Assembly (NCBI RefSeq): GCF_009729075.1
Contig: NZ_VTGY01000015.1
Coordinates: 1-64,000 of the forward strand
Source: Mycolicibacterium sp. CBMA 226
GTDB taxonomy: Bacteria > Actinomycetota > Actinomycetes > Mycobacteriales > Mycobacteriaceae
Direction of reading: 5' to 3'
Length of the DNA stretch: 64,000 bases
Below, piece by piece: positions 57,127 through 64,000 of the stretch. A model generated the notes under the pieces. It had not been told where the DNA came from, searched no databases, and saw nothing but the letters and a program-made list of their open reading frames with translations. The translations under genes and the position numbers were made by a program. Numbering within the stretch: the first letter of the stretch is position 1; every line of letters begins with the position of its first letter.

Positions 57127-57203
57127 GGGTGTCAGCGTAGTTGCAGGTCGACGGCCGGTGTCGTGGGGATCCGGCCTGCTTGCCCGACGGTTGCAGCCGC
57201 AGA

Positions 57204-57219
57204 TGTGATGACCGTCACA
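57204..57219. promoter_or_regulatory. CRP-type site between serC and the AurF-like gene
   Basis: TGTGATGACCGTCACA matches TGTGA-N6-TCACA exactly. A second, weaker half-match (TGTGACGACGGGCACT) lies at 57235-57250. serC is a known CRP target in M. tuberculosis, and the site is placed to affect both divergent genes. Confidence 0.88.
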
Positions 57220-57332
57220 TTAGGTGTCCAGATGTGTGACGACGGGCACTAGTTTTTAGGTGGTACCTCCGGTACCGTTCGACATCAGACAGCCGATTGT
57301 AAAGCTGACAGAAAAGCCTTGGGAGGCTCGAA

Positions 57333-58349
57333 ATGGCTCGTACCCGGATGATCCGTCGTTGGCGCCGGAACATGGACGTGCTCGATGACGCCGTTTACGT
57401 AGAGAAGCTTGCCACGCTGTCCGAGGGGTCGGTGCGGCGTAACTTCAACCCGTACACGGACATCGCCTGGGACTCTCCCGAATTCGCGGTCGTGCCCAAC
57501 GACCCGCGCTGGATCCTCCCGGACACCGATCCACTCGGTGGCCACCCGTGGTACCAGGCCCAGTCGCAGGAGCGCCAGATCGAGATCGGCATGTGGCGCC
57601 AGGCGAACGTCGCCAAGGTCGGCCTGCACTTCGAGAACATCCTCATCCGCGGCCTGATGGAGTACGCGTTCTGGGTTCCGAACGGCTCGCCGGAGTTCCG
57701 CTACTGCACGCACGAGGCCATCGAAGAGGGCAACCACACCCTGATGTTCCAGGAGATGGTCAACCACATGGGTGTTGACGTCCCGGGCATGCCGAAGTTG
57801 CTCAAGTGGATTCAGCCGCTGATCCCGCTGGCCGCCGGCCCGGCGCCCATCCCGTTCTTCTTCGGCGTGCTCGCCGGCGAGGAGCCCATCGACCACACCC
57901 AGAAGAACATCCTGCGTGAGGGCAGCGAGCTGCACCCGATCATGGAGCGGGTCATGGCCATCCACGTGGCTGAGGAAGCCCGGCACATCTCGTTTGCTCA
58001 CGAGTACCTGCACAAGCGCGTCCCGGAGCTGAGCCGCTGGAAGAAGTTCTGGCTGTCGCTGTTCGTGCCGCTGACCATGCGCATCCTGTGCTCGGCCATC
58101 ATCGTGCCGCCGCGCGTGTTCTGGAAGACGTTCGACATCCCGAAGTCGGTGCGCGACGAGCTGTTCTTCGACGCCCCGGAGTCGCGCATGTTCCTGCGCA
58201 ACATGTTCTCGGACGTCCGCATGCTGGCGTACGACACCGGTCTGATGAACCCGCTGGCCAAGATCATGTGGAAGATCTGCAAGATCGACGGCCCGCCGAG
58301 CCGGTACCGCAGCGAGCCGCAGCGTCAGCATGTCGTGGTCGCCGCCTGA
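57333..58349 (+). CDS. AurF-like diiron oxygenase (Rv0885-like)
   Basis: 338 aa. Ferritin-like four-helix bundle with diiron ligand motifs: HFENILIRGLMEYAFW, HEAIEEGNHTLMFQEM (EExxH-like), and HVAEEARHISFAHEYL (EExxH). These resemble AurF-type N-oxygenases. The substrate is unknown. fprB begins 16 bases downstream, so FprB is the likely electron donor. Confidence 0.85.
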   Translation: MARTRMIRRWRRNMDVLDDAVYVEKLATLSEGSVRRNFNPYTDIAWDSPEFAVVPNDPRWILPDTDPLGGHPWYQAQSQERQIEIGMWRQANVAKVGLHFENILIRGLMEYAFWVPNGSPEFRYCTHEAIEEGNHTLMFQEMVNHMGVDVPGMPKLLKWIQPLIPLAAGPAPIPFFFGVLAGEEPIDHTQKNILREGSELHPIMERVMAIHVAEEARHISFAHEYLHKRVPELSRWKKFWLSLFVPLTMRILCSAIIVPPRVFWKTFDIPKSVRDELFFDAPESRMFLRNMFSDVRMLAYDTGLMNPLAKIMWKICKIDGPPSRYRSEPQRQHVVVAA

Positions 58350-58364
58350 GCATTTAGGTAACTC

Positions 58365-60035
58365 ATGCCGCACGTCATCACCCAGTCGTGCTGTAGCGAT
58401 GGTTCATGCGTCTTCGCATGCCCGGTGAACTGTATTCACCCGTCCCCGGATGAGCCGGGCTTCGCTACCGCCGAAATGCTGTTCATCGATCCCGCCGCCT
58501 GTGTGGACTGTGGTGCCTGCATCACGGCCTGTCCCGTCGGCGCGATCAAGCCCGACACCAAGCTGACCGAGGCGCAGCTGCCGTTCATCGAGCTCAACGC
58601 GTCCTTCTACCCGAAGTACGAGGGCAAGTTGCCGCCGACGTCCAAGCTGGCGCCGGTGCCCGACGCCCCGGCGGTCGACCAGCGGCCGCACGGTCCGCTG
58701 CGGGTCGCGATCGTCGGCTCCGGGCCGGCGGCCATGTACGCCGCTGACGAGTTGCTGACCCAGCGCGGGGTTCGGGTCAACATCTTCGAGAAGTTGCCGA
58801 CGCCCTACGGGCTGGTGCGCGCCGGGGTCGCCCCCGACCACCAGAGCACCAAGGGCGTGACGCGGTTGTTCGACCAGATCACCCAGCGCCGCGGGCTCGA
58901 CTTCTACCTCAACGTCGAGGTGGGTCGGGATGTCACGCACGCCGAGCTGCTGGAGCACCACCACGCGGTCCTGTATGCGGTGGGCGCGCCCAACGACAAG
59001 CGTCTGGACATCGAGGGCATGGAGCTGCCGGGCACCGGAACCGCCACCGAGGTGGTCGCCTGGTACAACGGGCACCCCGAGTTCTCGCATCTGCCGGTCG
59101 ATCTGAGCCACGAGCGGGCGGTGATCGTCGGCAACGGCAACGTCGCGTTCGATGTGGCCCGCATCCTGACCGCCGACCCGGACGCGTTGGCCCGCACCGA
59201 TATTTCCGACCACGCCCTGGCCGCGCTGCGCGACTCGAAGGTGCGTGAGGTGGTCATCGTCGCCCGGCGTGGCCCGGTCCACTCGGCGTTCACGCTGCCC
59301 GAGCTGATCGGCCTCACGACGACGTGCGACGTGGTGCTCGACGCTGCGGACCACGAGTTGGTCCGTCGGGACCTGGAGACGGCGACGGAGGCGCTGGCGC
59401 GCCACAAGCTCGAGATCCTCACCAAGCTGGCGGACAGTTCCGCACCCGCCACCCGGCCACGGATCCGGCTGGCCTACGAGCTGACCCCGGCCCGGGTGCT
59501 CGGCTCGGACAAGGTCACCGGCATCGAGTTCACCGTGACCGGCACCGACGAGGTCCGTCAGCTCGACGCCGGCTTGGTGCTGACGTCAATCGGCTACCAC
59601 GGCAAGGCAATTCGCGGTCTGCCGTTCGACGACACAGCGGGCGTGGTCCCCAACGACGAGGGCCGCGTCATCGATCCGGCCACCGGCGAGCCGGTCCGCG
59701 GCAGCTATGTGGCGGGATGGATCAAGCGTGGTCCGACCGGCTTCATCGGCACCAACAAGTCGTGCGCCGCGCACACCGTCGACCGGTTGGTCGCCGACTA
59801 CAACGCCAGCCGTCTCGGTGAGCCGACCCCGAAAAGTGGTGCACTGCAACAGCTCATCCGGCGCCGGCGGCCGGACGTGGTCGACATGGCGGGGTGGCGG
59901 GCCATGGACGCGGCGGAGATCGCGCGCGGCGGAGCGGACCGGCCACGGGACAAGTTCATCGACGTGTCCGACATGCTGGCCGCTGCCGCCAATGCATCGA
60001 AGCCGACGCTGCGTCAGCGCCTCTTTTCTTGGTGA
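58365..60035 (+). CDS. fprB: Ferredoxin / ferredoxin-NADP reductase FprB
   Basis: 556 aa. N-terminal ferredoxin with two cluster motifs: CCSDGSCVFACPVNCIHP (residues about 9-26, with one extra spacing, typical of a 3Fe-4S/7Fe type) and CVDCGACITACPVGAIKP. From about 108 the adrenodoxin-reductase fold (VAIVGSGPAAMYAADELL, GLVRAGVAPDHQSTKG, VIVGNGNVAFDVARIL) binds FAD and NADPH. A fused donor for mono-oxygenases. Its stop codon begins the left arm of the 60033-60082 palindrome. Confidence 0.95.
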   Translation: MPHVITQSCCSDGSCVFACPVNCIHPSPDEPGFATAEMLFIDPAACVDCGACITACPVGAIKPDTKLTEAQLPFIELNASFYPKYEGKLPPTSKLAPVPDAPAVDQRPHGPLRVAIVGSGPAAMYAADELLTQRGVRVNIFEKLPTPYGLVRAGVAPDHQSTKGVTRLFDQITQRRGLDFYLNVEVGRDVTHAELLEHHHAVLYAVGAPNDKRLDIEGMELPGTGTATEVVAWYNGHPEFSHLPVDLSHERAVIVGNGNVAFDVARILTADPDALARTDISDHALAALRDSKVREVVIVARRGPVHSAFTLPELIGLTTTCDVVLDAADHELVRRDLETATEALARHKLEILTKLADSSAPATRPRIRLAYELTPARVLGSDKVTGIEFTVTGTDEVRQLDAGLVLTSIGYHGKAIRGLPFDDTAGVVPNDEGRVIDPATGEPVRGSYVAGWIKRGPTGFIGTNKSCAAHTVDRLVADYNASRLGEPTPKSGALQQLIRRRRPDVVDMAGWRAMDAAEIARGGADRPRDKFIDVSDMLAAAANASKPTLRQRLFSW

Positions 60036-60082
60036 TTTGTGCACGATTTTCCGCGCTCACCGCGGAAAATCGTGCACAAATC
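60033..60082. repeat. Palindromic repeat, copy 2
   Basis: Arm TGATTTGTGCACG... (60033-60055) and CGCGGAAAATCGTGCACAAA plus TC (60061-60082) pair without mismatch over 22 bases around a 5-base loop. Same sequence family as 7561-7611. The fprB stop is the first triplet; the right arm encodes the last residues of NadR (FVHDFPR) and its stop lies in the loop. Confidence 0.92.
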
Positions 60083-61145
60083 CCGGTCCGCTCAAGGGTT
60101 CTCCGAACGTCATCCGATGCTTGAGCAGTGCGTCGACGGTACGGATTGCGATGTCGACCCGTTCGTCGAGCGAGCCGGTGAGCAGCACCCAGGAGTGGCC
60201 GGCGGCGGTGAGTGCGTCCGCGAACCATCCGGTCATTTTCTCGCGCACGACAAGGTCGCCCTCGCGCATGCCGTCGTCATGCCAGGGCACCCCGGTATGG
60301 TCGGTGAGCAGGTAGACGCCGCGGGGCGGCACGCTGGTCCAGGGCTGTGCGGTGCGAGCCGCTTCGCCGAGATAGCGGCGTTCCCAAATCGCGGTGGCGA
60401 ACGCATCGGTGTCGCAGATCAGAATCGGCGAGCCGGACGCCGCCGCGGCCTCTTCAAGCCTGGTCTGCTCAGCCGCAACAGTATCGAAATCCTCCGCAGT
60501 CCAGGTCAATTCGTCGAGAGATAACTCGGGATGCCGCGCCGATTTCAGTGACGTGTAGTCCCGACCGTATTCCGGTACCAGTTCGGTTGACGGCCAGCGC
60601 CGCGCATAGTGCTGGGCGAGCAGGGTGGAAATCGTTGTGGTGCCACTTGATTCGGCACCAAGCGTGACGACTCGAGTGGTCAGCCCGGCGCGGGTAGCGG
60701 GCGCCAGCCAGTCCCAGTGAGCGCCCAGGTCCTGTCGAATCGCAGTGGAGTTGAATCCGTCTCGTGCGGTCCGGATGTGTCTCGCATCGAACCACCGGGC
60801 CAGTTCGGAGCCGTAGTCGTCGTTGGAGAACACGCCGTCGACGCCGGGTGGTGCGCCCGCCGCGCGAATGCCCGCGCGCATCGCTGCGACCTGGGCTGCC
60901 CACACGTTCTGGTCGGTTGCGTCCATCGGTGCGTCGCAACGGATTCCGGCGATCCGGACGTTCGCTTCGGCCGAATGCTCGGCCTGCAGCCAGCCGACGC
61001 GATCGTCCAATGACAGCGTCTCCACCGCGGCGGCCATCACCAGAACAGTGACCTGTTCGCACTGTGCGGCCGCGTTTCGGATGACCGAATGGTGACCGCG
61101 GTGCGGTGGGTAGAACTTGCCGATGAACAGTCCGTGCTCGATCAC
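60057..61145 (-). CDS. nadR: NadR-type NMN adenylyltransferase / ribosylnicotinamide kinase
   Basis: 362 aa from GTG 61145, overlapping the pnuC stop (GTGA). N-terminal nucleotidyltransferase motif GLFIGKFYPPHRGHHS (H15, H18), then a C-terminal P-loop kinase domain from about 157 (VVTLGAESSGTTTISTLL). The canonical Walker A lysine is replaced by Thr169. Partner of PnuC in nicotinamide riboside salvage: phosphorylate NR to NMN, then adenylate to NAD. The final FVHDFPR residues come from the 60033 palindrome. Confidence 0.88.
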   Translation of the reverse strand: MIEHGLFIGKFYPPHRGHHSVIRNAAAQCEQVTVLVMAAAVETLSLDDRVGWLQAEHSAEANVRIAGIRCDAPMDATDQNVWAAQVAAMRAGIRAAGAPPGVDGVFSNDDYGSELARWFDARHIRTARDGFNSTAIRQDLGAHWDWLAPATRAGLTTRVVTLGAESSGTTTISTLLAQHYARRWPSTELVPEYGRDYTSLKSARHPELSLDELTWTAEDFDTVAAEQTRLEEAAAASGSPILICDTDAFATAIWERRYLGEAARTAQPWTSVPPRGVYLLTDHTGVPWHDDGMREGDLVVREKMTGWFADALTAAGHSWVLLTGSLDERVDIAIRTVDALLKHRMTFGEPLSGPGFVHDFPR

Positions 61146-61768
61146 ACGGCCGCCATTGCAGGCGTCTCGGGTGCCAGGCTGTGCCGCCACGAACGCCAGC
61201 CGGCCACGCACAAGCCCAGGAACAGCACGTAGACGATGGCGGTGAGATTCAGTCCCTTGCTGATGTACATCGGTATGTAGATGCAATCGGCCACGATCCA
61301 GAAGTACCAATTATCGAGACGTTTGGCGTTGAGCAGCCATTGCGCCGCGAGCGACAGGCAGGTGGTGAGCGCATCCAGGAACGGGGCCGAGTCATGCGTG
61401 GCACGGAGAACCGCGAACAACGCGCCCGTCCCGACGACCACGAAGACAAGGCAGCTGGCGATCTCCCGCTGCCCAGCACGGGTGACGGTCAGCGGTGTGC
61501 GCCCGGCATTTCCGTACAGCCACTGCCACCACCCGACGAAGCCAAGGGTGATGAACAGGACCTGCAGCCCGGCGTCCGCCCACAGACGACTGGACACGAA
61601 CAGAACCAGGAAGAAGGCGGAGTTGGCGATCCCGACGGGGAAGTTGGACACATGCCGGCGGACGGTGAGGAAGACGCATAGCCCGCCAGTGATGAACCCG
61701 AGCAGTTCGGCCCAGGTGACGGCGTCGTTGCCCAGCGTGAACAGCGGCGTCGTCAGCGAATGCATCAT
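61142..61768 (-). CDS. pnuC: Nicotinamide riboside transporter PnuC
   Basis: 208 aa. Seven or so TM segments: AELLGFITGGLCVFLTVRRHVSNFPVGIANSAFFLVLFVSSRLWADAGLQVLFITLGFVGWWQW, LDNWYFWIVADCIYIPMYISKGLNLTAIVYVLFLGLCVAGWRSW. The FVGWWQW and DNWYFWIVAD motifs are diagnostic of PnuC. Facilitated uptake of nicotinamide riboside. Operon with nadR, and a strong inverted repeat lies upstream. Confidence 0.93.
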   Translation of the reverse strand: MMHSLTTPLFTLGNDAVTWAELLGFITGGLCVFLTVRRHVSNFPVGIANSAFFLVLFVSSRLWADAGLQVLFITLGFVGWWQWLYGNAGRTPLTVTRAGQREIASCLVFVVVGTGALFAVLRATHDSAPFLDALTTCLSLAAQWLLNAKRLDNWYFWIVADCIYIPMYISKGLNLTAIVYVLFLGLCVAGWRSWRHSLAPETPAMAAV

Positions 61769-61776
61769 GCGGTTCC

Positions 61777-61820
61777 CCCGGATCGTGTCGTCGACATTCT
61801 GATCGATGACACGATCCCGG
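61777..61820. promoter_or_regulatory. Inverted repeat upstream of pnuC-nadR
   Basis: GGATCGTGTC (61780-61789) and GACACGATCC (61808-61817) are perfect inverted arms, extending inward as TCGTGTCGTCGA / TCGATGACACGA with one mismatch. The pnuC start is 12 bases away, so this could be an operator for a NAD regulator or an RNA hairpin in the leader. Confidence 0.65.
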
Positions 61821-61841
61821 GCTCAGTAGACCGCTGAATCG

Positions 61842-62294
61842 CTAGCCCTGCTGGGCTGCCATCGCCTCGGCGATCTCCTCTGGGCTGACCACGCGCACGG
61901 TCTGTGCCAGCGACCAGTGGTGCCCGAACGGGTCCTCCACCTGGCTGTAGCGGTCACCCCAGAACATGTCCTGCGGGGCCATCAGTTCGCGCGCGCCGGC
62001 ATCGATGGCGCGCTGGTACGCCGCATCGACATCGGGCACCTGCAAGTGGATGGTCACCGGCGTGCCGCCGAAGGCCGTCGGGGTCTGCGACTTGCCGCCA
62101 CACATCTCCGGGAAGTCGTCGTTGAGGTAGACGTTCGATCCGTTGATGGTCAGTGCGGCGTGCATGAGCTTGCCGTCGGGCCCGGGCACCCGGCCGAGCT
62201 CGGTGGCGCCAAAAGCCTTGACGTAGAAGTCGATTGCAGCGGCGCCGTCGCCGACGACGAGGTGCGGGGCGAGGAAGGTCTGGGACTCGGTCAT
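61842..62294 (-). CDS. VOC-fold (glyoxalase/PhnB-like) protein (Rv0887c-like)
   Basis: 150 aa from ATG 62294, chosen because GAGGAG stands 6 bases upstream; an ATG at 62333 adds 13 residues. PhnB-like VOC pattern: LAPHLVVGDGAAAIDFYVKAFGATELGR, MHAALTINGSNVYLNDDFPEM, VTIHLQVPDVDAAYQRAIDAGARELMAPQDMFWGDRYSQVEDPFGHHWSLA. Metal-dependent isomerase or resistance role possible; substrate unknown. Confidence 0.86.
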   Translation of the reverse strand: MTESQTFLAPHLVVGDGAAAIDFYVKAFGATELGRVPGPDGKLMHAALTINGSNVYLNDDFPEMCGGKSQTPTAFGGTPVTIHLQVPDVDAAYQRAIDAGARELMAPQDMFWGDRYSQVEDPFGHHWSLAQTVRVVSPEEIAEAMAAQQG

Positions 62295-62392
62295 CTTGTT
62301 CTCCTCAGAGCGGTACTGCGCGGATTGGGCCATTCGTTATGACCACCTCCAACGCTACTTCTCATCGGTGACAAGTAATCGAGCCCGAAGTG

Positions 62393-63535
62393 TCAGGTGT
62401 GGGCGATGCTGTCCCAGCCGGCCACCGAGTCCGCGCTGCGCGGCTGCGGACCGACGTAGATCGCCGCCGGACGGACCAGCTTGCCCAGCCGCTTCTGCTC
62501 CAGGATGTGGGCGCACCAGCCCGCGGTGCGGCCGCACGTGAACATCGCCGGCATCATCGCGCTGGGCACCTGGGCGAAGTCCAGGATGACGGCGGCCCAG
62601 AACTCGACGTTGGTCTCGATGGCCCGGTCGGGGCGGCGCTCGCGCAGTTCGGCGAGGGCCGCCTGCTCCAGTGCGGCGGCGGCCTCGTAGCGGGGCGCGT
62701 CGAGGCGCTTGGCGGTGGCGCGCAGCACGCGGGCGCGGGGGTCCTCCGCGCGGTACACCCGGTGCCCGAAGCCCATGAGTTTGTCCTTGCGGTCCAGGAT
62801 GCCCTTGACCACGGCGCGGGCATCGCCCGTGCGCTCGGTCTCCTCGATCATCGGCAGCACCCGCGCCGGGGCGCCGCCGTGCAGCGGTCCGCTCATGGCA
62901 CCGATGGCGCCCGACAGCGACGCGGGGACATCGGCTCCGGTGGATGCGATGACGCGCGCGGTGAAGGTGGACGCGTTCATGCCGTGCTCGGCCGCGCTCA
63001 CCCAGTAGGCGTCGATGGCCTCGATGTGCCGCGGGTCCGGCTCACCCTGCCAGCGGGTCATGAAACGTGCTGTCACCGTTGGACATTCGTCGACGATGTG
63101 CTGGGGCACCGCGGGCTTGTAGATGCCGCGGGCCGACTGCGCGACGAACGACAGCGCCGTCACCGACGTCTTCGCCAGCTGGTCGCGGGCGGTGTCGTCA
63201 TCGATGTCGAGCAGCGGCTGGAAGCCCCACATCGGGGCAAGCGTCGGCAGTGCGGCCTGGACGTCGACGCGGACGTCACCCGAGTGCACGTGCAGCGGGA
63301 AGGGCTCCGCGGCCGGCAGGCCCCGGCCGAATTCGCCGTCCACGAGCAGGGCCCAGACGTCACCGAACGTGACGCGGTGGCGCACCAGGTCTTCGATGTC
63401 GACGCCGCGGTAGCGCAGGGCGCCGCCGTCCTTGTCGGGTTCGGCGATCTCGGTTGTGAAGGCCACGACGCCTTCCAGGCCGGCGACGAAGTTCTCGGGG
63501 ATCTGGGGCGTCGACACTGACGTTGCCTCGGTCAT
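62393..63535 (-). CDS. citA: Citrate synthase 2 CitA
   Basis: 380 aa. Citrate-synthase motifs: YRGVDIEDLV, EHGMNASTFTARVIAST (His, substrate), GPLHGGAPARVLPM (His), and LMGFGHRVYRAEDPRARVLR with the catalytic Asp region FWAAVILDFAQVP later. Condenses acetyl-CoA and oxaloacetate. Syntenic with Rv0889c. Confidence 0.95.
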   Translation of the reverse strand: MTEATSVSTPQIPENFVAGLEGVVAFTTEIAEPDKDGGALRYRGVDIEDLVRHRVTFGDVWALLVDGEFGRGLPAAEPFPLHVHSGDVRVDVQAALPTLAPMWGFQPLLDIDDDTARDQLAKTSVTALSFVAQSARGIYKPAVPQHIVDECPTVTARFMTRWQGEPDPRHIEAIDAYWVSAAEHGMNASTFTARVIASTGADVPASLSGAIGAMSGPLHGGAPARVLPMIEETERTGDARAVVKGILDRKDKLMGFGHRVYRAEDPRARVLRATAKRLDAPRYEAAAALEQAALAELRERRPDRAIETNVEFWAAVILDFAQVPSAMMPAMFTCGRTAGWCAHILEQKRLGKLVRPAAIYVGPQPRSADSVAGWDSIAHT

Positions 63536-63590
63536 GCTGAAATTGTTCCACTAGCCGATGTGCCGGAGGCTACCGGCCGGTAACAAGCGG

Positions 63591-64000
63591 TCAGACCACA
63601 GAGAAACCCGCAGGCAGACCACCGCGTCCGGTGAGCGCCGGAAGCACCGCAGCGGCCTGCCCGGTCAGCGCGGCGATCTGTGCTGCCAGCACGGTTGCGT
63701 CCCGCAGTGCAGGGTCGGGCAGTGTGACGTCGATTCCGGTGGCCCGCGCGATGTCGAGGCTGTGCACGGTCAACTCGAAAACCCGGGTGGGGAGGTAGTT
63801 GCTCAACCGGATGCCGAGCCCGCCGATCACGGCGATCAGGGGGTCGCCAGCCCCGTCCAGGTCGGTCAGCACCTGGTGCAGCAGGTCGGTGACCTTGGCG
63901 GCCGGGTCCGCCCCCAGATTGCGTCCGGCTGCCCGGCCGCGCTCGACGATGTCCGGGCTGTCGGCGGCGTAGTCGCGCATCAGTGCGTAGTAGTGCGCCG
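63591..64000 (-). CDS. Mycothiol-dependent maleylpyruvate-isomerase-type protein, N-terminus beyond window
   Basis: The frame stays open through the right edge (reading AHYYALMRDYAADSPDIVERG upstream of an internal ATG at 63980), so the 5' part is missing. The visible 136 residues fit the MDMPI/DinB-like helical bundle: FELTVHSLDIARATGIDVTLPDPALRD contains the conserved HSLDIA helix with a metal-ligand His. Family members use mycothiol as cofactor. Substrate unknown. Confidence 0.7.
   Translation of the reverse strand, partial: AHYYALMRDYAADSPDIVERGRAAGRNLGADPAAKVTDLLHQVLTDLDGAGDPLIAVIGGLGIRLSNYLPTRVFELTVHSLDIARATGIDVTLPDPALRDATVLAAQIAALTGQAAAVLPALTGRGGLPAGFSVV

Overview
The window is high-GC actinobacterial DNA from a Mycobacterium-type genome, most likely a fast-growing Mycolicibacterium. 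The evidence is two MspA-family porins, a PGRS-type protein, F420-dependent enzymes, mycothiol-type enzymes, an EspC-like type VII substrate, RpfA and FprB. From about 4.7 kb to the right edge the gene order follows M. tuberculosis H37Rv Rv0854-Rv0889c (recognised from memory, not from a search). The anchors are SRPBCC/far/SRPBCC, dapC, fadA-fadB, XPB helicase plus partner, moaC-mog-moaE, rpfA, moaD-moaA, yccF, cspB, the Rv0875c/Rv0876c/Rv0877 group, DUF2530/MarR/rRNA methylase/DUF2537, sepH, serC, the AurF-like oxygenase with fprB, a glyoxalase-fold protein and citA. PE_PGRS15, fadE10, PPE13 and Rv0888 are not in their usual places.

Layout: 0-4.7 kb holds secreted envelope proteins: a truncated PGRS protein, a Pro-rich secreted protein overlapping a tandem pair of MspA porins, an exported protein and a PknH-sensor-type lipoprotein. 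4.7-8.8 kb is the far/SRPBCC/GntR/aminotransferase block. 8.8-18.9 kb is an accessory block: a TetR regulator with two matching operators flanking its gene and a CrtI-like oxidoreductase, then an allantoin catabolic cluster (GntR, NCS1 permease, racemase, allantoinase, allantoicase, citrate-lyase-like protein), then an esterase. 18.9-19.25 kb is an exact 82-bp tandem repeat array. 19.4-22.8 kb is fadA-fadB. 22.9-38.2 kb is a second accessory block: F420/PPOX enzymes, a deletion scar with a TetR fragment, a VWA protein and lipoprotein, a magnesium cassette, secreted proteins, an LLM enzyme and a GMC oxidoreductase. 38.2-64 kb returns to the conserved mycobacterial backbone, with a gained pnuC-nadR pair.

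The most interesting system is the magnesium cassette on the minus strand, 32.5-27.9 kb. A good promoter leads into an M-box (Mg2+) riboswitch. A long leader follows with two candidate small ORFs, one Pro-rich and one with a strong Shine-Dalgarno whose stop overlaps a downstream start. Then come a soluble PRC/MgtE-N/CBS protein, an NRAMP-family transporter lacking the usual DPGN and MPH motifs, and an MgtC-family protein. This looks like a split, riboswitch-controlled Mg2+ uptake and sensing module.

Other regulation readable from sequence: a CRP-type site and a ydaO-type (c-di-AMP) riboswitch in front of rpfA; a CRP-type site between serC and the AurF-like gene; strong hairpin terminators after fadB, serC, rpfA and the secreted Pro-rich gene; and at least three families of dispersed palindromic repeats, one of which supplies stop codons and the last residues of a neighbouring protein. 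No rRNA, tRNA, CRISPR array, transposase or integrase was seen.
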